Origin: Cryptomeria japonica
Lineage: Eukaryota; Streptophyta; Pinopsida; Cupressales; Cupressaceae
DNA: 64,000 nucleotides
Assembly (NCBI RefSeq): GCF_030272615.1
Contig: NC_081412.1
Span: forward strand, 669,442,852 to 669,506,851
Direction of reading: 5' to 3'
Positions 56,027 to 64,000 of the stretch are shown here, piece after piece. The notes under the pieces were generated by a model that did not search any database, was not told the origin of the DNA, and saw only the letters and a list, made by a program, of their open reading frames with translations. Numbering within the stretch: the first letter of the stretch is position 1; every line of letters begins with the position of its first letter. Position numbers and translations under genes: made by a program.

Positions 56027-57454
56027 TGTTGGCATATGATGAAGCAATAACAATGTATGTTGTCATTGATGTCAATAAGTGCTCAAGTAGGTGCACCAGT
56101 ATGAAGATTGGATGTGGTTATGGTCAACTAGAATGGAGTGGACCAGTGTTGGGGTTCACTAAGTATGACTACCGGTTGGTAGTCTCAACTCTAGGGTTAT
56201 CGGTTTGGCGATTTAGCTCATGTGTGATGCAACCGATGATGTTTTATGATGATTTAGTTAAGAACAAGGATAAGGATCAAGATGCCATGTCAGTTGTGTG
56301 CACGTGAAGGATTTCTTTGAGGATCTTGTTCATGAAGATCAAATGCATTGAATGTCTACCTCGGGAATGTGCATTTTTCTTAGCGGTATGTGAAAAGTGC
56401 GTGATGGGTTACTATTTTCCAGATGTGGTGAAGATTGGATGATGCAGAATGACTTGAGATCTATTTTAGATCGTTTCATTCTATGCAGTGTATTTGACGG
56501 TCAGGATTGGACCGCTTGTAAGTGTAAACCTAAAATGTTTAGGGTTTACAGTTTATGCTACCGACCTAGTTGCTGTCTATAAGGTCGATGAGTTTTTTTA
56601 TTGGAGTGGTTGGAAAAAGTTGTGTTTGTGTCCGCATGTTAGAGATTTGATACTTGCCAAACTAGAGTGAGGAATCTACAGAGTGTGATTGTAGAAGAGA
56701 GGATTTGAAAAGGATATGCCTTAGCAAGAAGTGTTGTTATTAGATCGGAGTGTCTTACCTATTGTCTTCTAACCATTTCAATAGAAGGTAAATCCCTTGA
56801 TAGGGTATCTTTAACAAGCTTTTCTATAAATCCTCTAACTAGGTGGCTCAAGTTCATTGAGTTATTTAAATCCTCTAGCGAGGTAACTCTTAACAGGGTT
56901 TCAACCTTTAATGGTGTATATAGCCATCCTTAACCGGGTGATCCCTAATAGGATTGGTTCTTGACAGAACCTTTATTGTAAAGTCTTGAACCGAACTAGG
57001 CTCCTAACATAATGAACTTCAAAAGAGTTCACAAACAAGCTTGTGGGTATTCATCCCCACCGTGGTTTTTCCCATTTGGGTTTCCACGTGAAAGATCTGT
57101 GTTATGGGTTGTGAGTTTTTCATGTGATGATTGTGTGATTCTAATTAAGTTAGATATGCATGCAATATTAAATGGTTGTGGTATTATTGATATAACTCAT
57201 GCATTATTATATCGGTGAAGTAGTCATCACGATTTGATATTTGTTGAATGTTTTCTGAAGTACTTTTGTTTAACCGGTTTAGCCGTCTGGAGTATTTTTG
57301 TTTAACCGGTATTGCTATGGTTAAGTACAGTGGTGAAGACAATTGGTTAGCTGTGTTTTAATATGATATAGTGTTAAACCAGGTTTTTTTGTGTACTGAT
57401 TCACCCCCCCTCTCAGTACCAGTTAGGATATTAGTAGTTCCTCATTATTCATCA
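56027..57454 (+). repeat. 3' LTR of Copia element
   Basis: 1428 bp, uninterrupted, TGTTGG...TTCATCA. U5 has the GATTCACCCCCCCTCTCAGT block at about 57400. Confidence 0.93.
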
Positions 57455-57459
57455 TAAGG

Positions 57460-59449
57460 TACAAGCATATATAAGAAAGACTCTCATGGAGTGGAGATGC
57501 TGAAGACACATCAATCATGAAGCATACAAGAGAGAGGTTTGTGCCATTTACAAAGGTTTTTTGTGTCATTTACGAAGACATTTTGAAAATAAATAATTTA
57601 AACACACTTTTTGAGGAAACAAAGCTCAAAAAAATGATAAGTTTGCTAATTAAAATTCACTGAAGAAGAGAAGATCTTGAGAAGAGGTTACATGTTGTTT
57701 AAAGTCATAATGCCTTGATTTTATAGGGAGTGTGTTGTCTATGGGTCCCATGGGCTGGTTTGGCATGTGGACATTATTAAAATCCATCATCATCATCATT
57801 TCATGTGGCATTGAGGGTATCTTTGTGTTCATGTCAAATTTTCTTCCTATTTGGGATCCTTCATTGTGAAAATGAGTTTCACTACTAAAAAAAAGTTGTG
57901 TGTAAACCCTTATACATCTACTGCACCACCAAAGAAGCCACAAAAATGGCAATAATCTGAACCACGTAAAGAATCATGCATATGAAGGGTAGTCCCAAAG
58001 ATTTAACGAGTAGTCAAAGAGCAAGTTAAGAAGAGTTTTCAACCAAGATCAGAGATTGAGGTAGGATTTCAACCCAAAGCCAACACCTTACATTGCAAAG
58101 GAAAAAGTATTTGCATTCAATTTATATTGTTTATTGATAAATATATAATCATTATCAATTACTTAGGAGAGATCATAATTTTTGAATATTACATAAGGAG
58201 GGCCAAAATAAGATGTTTGCAGAGATATGATGACAACCCCCAAGGGTTAATAGTCATAGAAACCACATATATGTTAGCCATTAGGTAGAAGACAGTGAGT
58301 AGAATAGTGGGAAGATGATAAAAAATAGATGGAGCAGCAACTGTTACAATCCAAATAGAAGTTTTATAGCAGCCAAACATAGAGATTAAAAGCTCATGCC
58401 TAATGGATAGGTCTAAAGTGTGACAAACATCAAGGCTAGAAAGAAAAGTTTTAGAGATGAAGAAAACACATGCTTAGAGGGATTTCATTGACACCAAGGA
58501 GTACATATTTGTTCTTGGCCTTGAATTCCTATAAATGCATGCAAAGCATTGCCAATGATAAAATATATAGGTTTGTATAAAGAACCAATAATGGAGAATA
58601 TGATATTCTTAGGAACACAAGAATATAAGCATGAATCTCAGAGTAGTCACAACATCAAAAGATAGTCCAATGATAGATTTTGAGATCTCTTTTTGGCAAT
58701 GAAATTAAAAAAGGGTGATACTTGAGATTTAGGAGAAAGTGGAGCCAATCAAAAGAATTTTAATATAAATAAAAAACAAAGATCAATAATACAAATCTTA
58801 GCAAGTATGTCCATGGATAACAAAGAAATTCACCACAAGCATATGGGAGCAATTCCAAGTTGGTAGTTATGTAGTCCAAGACAATTCAAGGACAAAGGCA
58901 TTGGAACTTGTAAAAGTTTTTGTATCATACAAATGGTATGAGGCAACAAGGTTTTATGACAAACATATAACTATGTGAACAAAGAATCATGTCAATACAT
59001 AAAGAGGTAAGGTGGTATCCTTACAATCAAAGTATGACAATTACCAATATTATGAAGAGAACTCACATTAATAGATCTAGTCACCTACGCAAACATTTTA
59101 GTCATCTTGTGAAAGTCAAAGAGGGCAATAGTAATAATTCTTCATGATGGAAGTCCATTAAAGGTGATAGTCAACATAGTGAAAAAGCCTAATCATGTTT
59201 AGAGCATTAGGCAACCCTAAGAACAAGAAAAAATAGTCATGTGATAATGAATAGGACAACCTTAAGACCCAAGTTTAGAGAGCATACAAGATGAATAATG
59301 ATAGTCTATTTGATAAAATTTCATTATTGCATGAAGATGATTATCTATGGCTATTGTGAACAATGTAGGATGCAGTCAAATTCAGAGCATAGTCAATGAT
59401 ATAAAATAGTGAGCATCATCTTCAAGATCTTTATGAAAAAGCAAAAAAT
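57460..59449. other. Unassigned AT-rich interval
   Basis: No conserved domain or element border that I can support. A CATCAT microsatellite lies near 57785. Part could be the 5' remains of the LINE, but without recognisable coding motifs. Confidence 0.5.
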
Positions 59450-61530
59450 TGATAAGATCTGCTACAAGTCTAGATTAGTCAAGATTGGGAAAGAGTTTGG
59501 TTGATCCTCTGTTCATGCCTTCTAGTCCATTAGCAAGATTGGGAAAGATTTTGGTATTGAGTTTGGTGTTGGTGGAAGGTTTGAGGAGGTACACTATCAT
59601 TATAATTAATGTTAGAGAGTGTTGTGAAGAAGAATGGCCATGAAAGGAGTGATTGTCCTAAGTGCTTGAGACTATCACAAAAAGTGAGTGTTGCAGTAGT
59701 GAATTGTCCTTTGACCTTTGGGTGGTATATGTTGAGTGGTTTGGAGGGTAAAGACCCAGATATCAACTATCTACTTTGACATCCTAGGATGGTGTCCACC
59801 CAATCAATATTTTCTTTTCAATATTCAATTTGCAGATGATATTGCCATGTTTCCTACCTTGGACAAGAATAATATGGTCAACTCAATTATAGATTAGAGT
59901 TCTTTTGTAATGCATTTGGATCAAATATTTCTTAGCCTAAATCTACTTTACTAGGATTGGCTATTGACCCTCCTGATTGATTGAGTCAATTTGGTTTGAA
60001 ATGGGGAGGGCCTAGTAAAATTGTACCCAGGTATACCATTCTTAGTGTCCCCCTCGTTACCTAAGATGTGGGAATGGATGTATGCTAAGGTAGAAAGAAA
60101 AATCAATGGTTGGAATAGGAAATTTTTGTCATTGGTAAGTAGAGTCCAAGTGTGTGAAAAGATCTTATCTTTTTACACCATTTATTATGCATCTATGTGG
60201 TTCCTTGCTAGTCATCAAGTAGATAAGGTGAAAAAAGTTATTAAGCAATTTTGTGGTTAGATGGAAGAAGTAAGAAAAGGATGCATGTTGTTAAATGGAA
60301 ATGGTGCTGCTTGAGTAAGGACTTAGGTGGATTGGGGATCAAAGACCTCAGGCAACAAGGTATTTCCTTAGAAATCAAATGGATTGTCAAGGCTTTAGAA
60401 GGGAATGAACCATGGAAGATATTAATTAGGAGAAAATTCATGATTGTATTCCTAAAAAGGTCAAAAAGTGGAAAGGTTTGCATCCTCATGACATCCTCTT
60501 TGTTAAGTTTAGTGCTAGCCCTTTAGGATATGATGTATTCAACAATATTTTGAGGGCTTGGGAAATGTGTAAAGGAAAGGTACATGGCATGGTGGTAGTG
60601 AACACTATTGAGAATAAGGTCTACAATTTTAGATCTCCTTGGTGGAACATTGAGTACAAAGGTAACTGCTTGGAACTCCTACAATGATGCTCTGCCAAAA
60701 GATGGAACTAAAATGGTATATTTTCTCAATTGAACAATCTATATACATGTTAAGAATTGGGAAACCATAAAAGTAGAATTTAAACTGGAGGATAGTAATA
60801 AAAGACCATACTCTATTATAATGAATGCATTGAAAAAGTTAAAACAATTTGCTAAGATGTTGAATATGATGATATTGATTTGATGCAGTTTAAGTGAAGT
60901 GATGGAAACCCCTTCCCTAATATTAAATTTCACTCCCTATACAAGATCCTCTACCATGATTATTGGGTACTTGATCATGTAAGCAAGTGTTTGAATATGA
61001 ATCTTAATAACAAAGAATGGACTAAAATAGTTATTGGTGTTTGGTCTAATAGTATTGAGCCTAAAAAATAATGTTTTAGATGGCAATTGACTATGCAAAA
61101 GTTGGTAATCAATTTAAAACATGTTAACTATTTGGTTTGTGGTTGTATTAAGGATTGTTTTCACATCTTTTTTAAATGTAATTTTTCATTCATATTCGGT
61201 CAATCATTATAATATTTTAGGTGGGAATATTGTTGAAAATTTCTCATGGTTTGAAATTATTGTCAGGTATGTTAGCAATCTGAGTAAATAGTCTAACTAT
61301 TTTTGGATTTTATTGACTATTGAAATTCTTTGGTTTCTTTGGAAGAGAAGGAATGAGATTGTGTTCCAAGGTAAGGGGAGGGTTCTTATTGAGTCTAATC
61401 TTAGAAGCACAATGCTAATTATTATTGAATAGGTATCATTTACATTGAAGATGTCAATAGGAAGATTCATGAAGATATTGGATGAAGGTTCCTCTTCAAT
61501 ATATAAAGAAGACATTTAGGATGTTTCCTA
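59450..61530 (+). pseudogene. LINE (non-LTR) RT remnant
   Basis: The RT active-site region IQFADDIAMF is readable at 59823-59852. It is followed by the plant LINE signature YPGIPFLVSPSLPKMWEWM (60024), NGWNRKFLSLVSRVQVCEKI, VKWKWCCLSKDLGGLGIKDL (60292-60351) and GISLEIKWIVKALEGNEPWK. The typical C-terminal ILWFLWKRRNEIVFQGKG lies near 61325-61378. Frames change several times and stops are frequent. The 5' half (endonuclease) is not recognisable, so this is probably a 5'-truncated, decayed insertion. The poly(A) end is not clear. Confidence 0.85.
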
Positions 61531-61540
61531 TTGACCCCAA

Positions 61541-61853
61541 GATCTAATAAAGCTAGGGAAGAAATTATAGGAAGATTATACGGACTTTTACAATAAATAC
61601 CAAAAAGAACAACAATATCAATTAAAGAGGGGTGAAGCTATAAGACACCTAGAAATGGCTCACCAAAACTTTGATTGCTCTAGTTGAGAGAGGATCTTTG
61701 CACCCCCTAGAAGAGAATTTGATACTTTTCAAATTAGTAAGATTGAACCTAAGAATAATGATAAAGGAAAAGACAAAGAAGATAATAACGAAGATAGAGA
61801 GAATGAAGAGAAAGAGGAGAATCTACATAATGATAATGATAATGAATCTTAAT
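61541..61853 (+). pseudogene. Acidic C-terminal coding remnant, family unknown
   Basis: One frame reads KLGKKL, stop, EDYTDFYNKYQKEQQYQLKR, then MAHQNFDCSS, stop, and a Lys/Asp/Glu-rich tail ending NDNDNES before a stop at about 61853. The charged composition and continuous frame suggest a decayed gene end rather than chance. It may belong to the LINE just upstream or to a third element. Confidence 0.35.
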
Positions 61854-61893
61854 AAGCTATTACAATCTATCTTTTTGAATATGTTGTCAATAG

Positions 61894-63017
61894 TGTTGGC
61901 TTGATGATGATTGTAATGTATTCATCATATGTTGTCATTGATGAAACACTCACACACACACATATGATTATATTGTCTAGTGATATAACTTCAAGGTATT
62001 TATACTACAACCGGTATGCTAGAGGTTATACTAAGAGGTTTATCCCTAACCAATACTTTGTGTCAACTAGTATGTGCATAAGAGACAACCTGTAATTATA
62101 CTTAGTTGGCATCAAGATGAAGATCAAGATGGAGATCAAACAAAGATTCAAGGATAGCAGTTCATATGTTTTACTCAAACTAGTATTTGATTGTTCCAAC
62201 TGGTATTCGGTAATTTTGTGATGAGTTACCACAGATCGTGATGAGTTACTAGCACCAACTACTTGGTGGTAATTTTTGTGATGAGTTATGATCACTTGTC
62301 AAGATACACTACACCTAGGAAATTGTGTTACAATTTCTTAAGGCCGACATGAAATCATAAGGTCTATATATTGACATCGCAATGAATTATTTTATATAAG
62401 CGAAAGTGTTATGTTGTGTGTGAAAGGAAAAGAGTTAAGTTGTAGAGTATGTAGAAGAGAAGTGTTGAATATGTTTAAAAGGATCTGATCAATCAAGTAT
62501 TGTGCTACTTAGAACATATCAAACCAATCCTGTTGTTTTATAACAATTACAGCATAATCAAATCCCCTAACTGGGTAAGCTCTAACAAGCTTCAATGTAT
62601 AAATCCTCTAATAGGGTGATCCATTAGTTTGGATTCAGAAATCCTCCATCGAGGTTGCTCCTAATAGGGTACTGCCTTTAATAGGGTATAAGCTTCTGAT
62701 CAAGCTTTGGGATCTCTAACAAGACTCACTCCTAGCAGAGCACTTTGTAGACCTCAACCGGTCAGTTATCTATTATTGCAGATAGTTAACTTGTGAGTTC
62801 CATCTCACTGTGATTTTTACCTATTTGGGTTTTCCATGTAAAAAAACTTGTGTTATGGTGGATGCTTTACTTTTTGTGGATGCTATTATATCATTTTAGA
62901 TTGCATGCATTGTGTTTAAAAGCTTTGTTAAGTTCATCTACCGGTTAGTGTTTGAAGTAGTTTTATTTTTGGTGTCACTGATTCAACCCCCCCTCTCATT
63001 GCTTTTCAAGTCCATCA
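61894..63017 (+). repeat. 5' LTR of second Copia element
   Basis: Starts TGTTGGCTTGATGATG and ends TCCATCA just before the PBS. It has the GATTCAACCCCCCCTCTCAT block at about 62975. Its length of about 1124 bp differs from the first Copia LTR, so another family. The 3' LTR is outside the window. Confidence 0.8.
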
Positions 63018-63019
63018 AT

Positions 63020-63032
63020 TGGTATCAGAGCC
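63020..63032 (+). other. Primer binding site of second Copia element
   Basis: TGGTATCAGAGCC, tRNA-iMet type, two bases after the LTR. Confidence 0.92.
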
Positions 63033-63087
63033 TAACTTATTTCAAGCCTAATCACTTAGAAGGGAGCCTTGAAACCACCATGGGGAC

Positions 63088-64000
63088 ATGAGCTACTTCA
63101 AGATGGCTAGAGAGCTATAAGCTAGCAGAAATGAGCTTGAAACCCTTAGGGTCAAATTGAAAGCTTCACAAGTCAAAAGGAGAGAGATAACTGAACAAAT
63201 TTTAGAGATATTTGATAATAGTTCTTTAGATGAAGCCAATATTGATTCTTTAGCAGAGGAATTTGAAAAGTTAAATAGTGAGAAACTGAATTTGAGGAGA
63301 GAGATAGAAGGTCTCACTATTCGTATGAGTTAGGAACTAGAATCCAGAAGAGCTGCTGAAGATCTTATCAAGGAAAGAGATCAAGAGATTGCTAAGATCA
63401 AGTGGGAAAATGTCACTATGCATGAGCATTTGGTTGCTGGAAGAGAAGAAAAGGAGAACCTACAACTAGATCTTGAACTTACATCATCTTTGAGAGAAAA
63501 CCTATCAAAGCATAATGAATATCTCACCAAATAGCTTACTGAAGCCAATGAGAAATTGGAGAAATTCAGCAGAAGTTCTACCATGCTAGAAGAACAAATT
63601 CAATCACAAAGGATGAAGGGTGATATCTCTACAATTGGTTTTCACAAATCTGAACAAGGTGAATCCTCTGGTACAAAGAGCAACACTCTTAAGAACAAAT
63701 CTTCTCCTAAGATTAATAAACCTAATGGTAAGAAGGTCTTTAAACCTCTTTTTTTTGTTTGCCATAAACCTGGTCACACTGCAAATGTTTGTAGAGACAA
63801 ACCTAACAAAAATGCTAGTTACAATACTAATGCTAGGTATGTGTCCAAGAAATTTGAAGGTCATTGCTTCACATGTGGAATGTATGGACATAGATCTATT
63901 GAGTGTAGATATGGAGCAAGAAATCATGTATTGCACATGCATCCAAGACCAAATGGTGACCGGATGAGGAATTTTGACAACCAGGTAAACCTGAACTGGA
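63088..64000 (+). pseudogene. gag: Coiled-coil and zinc-knuckle gag of second Copia element
   Basis: A single frame runs from ATG 63088 to the window end with three stops (63118, 63331, 63532). The first 170 residues are almost entirely heptad-like Glu/Lys/Leu helix (ELETLRVKLKASQVKRREI, SREITEQIL). Then comes a Ser/Asn/Lys linker and two knuckles. The first has lost its leading Cys (FFVCHKPGHTANVC); the second is intact (CFTCGMYGHRSIEC). The usual N-terminal UBN2 capsid is absent between PBS and coiled coil, so either an internal deletion or an unusual gag. Confidence 0.75.

Larger units (their letters stand above)
47722..57454 (+). mobile_element. Ty1/copia retrotransposon, complete but decayed
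   Basis: LTRs at 47722-50677 (with an insertion) and 56027-57454, TGTTGG...CA ends, TSD TAAGG at 47717-47721 and 57455-57459. PBS TGGTATCAGAGC (50679-50690, tRNA-iMet type) and PPT CCAAAGGGGGAGAT (56013-56026) are both in the expected places. Domain order gag-protease-integrase-RT-RNase H is Copia-like. Without its two later insertions (a 1555-bp solo LTR with TSD, and about 949 bp in RT) the element would be about 7.2 kb. Many stops and a few frameshifts make it inactive. Confidence 0.95.

Noticed and set aside
57650-58380. Minus-strand short open frames (100 and 63 codons)
   Set aside because: Length is expected by chance in AT-rich DNA and no domain is recognisable.

Overview
The window looks like intergenic, repeat-packed DNA from a large-genome land plant. 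A gymnosperm such as a conifer is my best guess, inferred from nested long LTR retrotransposons, ancient-looking decay by stop codons and no cellular gene; the sequence does not prove it. I find no confident host gene, tRNA, rRNA or CRISPR array. Nearly everything recognisable belongs to mobile elements.

Layout. (1) 1-14157: a Ty3/gypsy element on the minus strand, with right-hand 5' LTR ending at 14157, gag-protease-RNase H-RT-RNase H-integrase from 9477 down to 2917, and a 3' LTR truncated by the window start. Its LTR appears to carry a long ORF of unknown function. It sits inside the 3' part of a Copia LTR (14158-14445). (2) 16233-29216 (element A, TSD CAAAG) and 32871-47440 (element B, TSD ATAGG): two related, pol-less LTR elements, both on the minus strand. 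Each has a sense ORF (Pro/Ser/Gln-rich, with a coiled coil) in gag position and, on the opposite strand near the 3' LTR, a plant mobile domain (PMD) gene. That gene has its own TATA box, a 26-codon first exon and a phase-0 intron. A solo LTR of the A family (44740-46375) is inserted in B's 5' LTR. (3) 29217-32870: older DNA with a near-perfect 150-bp-arm foldback at 30138-30590. (4) 47722-57454: a complete but decayed Copia element (TSD TAAGG, tRNA-iMet-type PBS, PPT). Its 5' LTR is split by an inverted solo LTR of another Copia family, and its RT is split by a ~943-bp TIR element whose ends mimic a GT-AG intron. (5) 59450-61530: a LINE (non-LTR) remnant. (6) 61894-64000: LTR, PBS and gag of a further Copia element that runs out of the window.

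Functionally, the gypsy, Copia and LINE units are broken autonomous elements. A and B encode no visible reverse transcriptase or integrase and must have been moved in trans. The most interesting signals are the intron-bearing antisense PMD gene kept in two retrotransposon copies, and the terminal-inverted-repeat insertion that behaves on paper like a ready-made intron.
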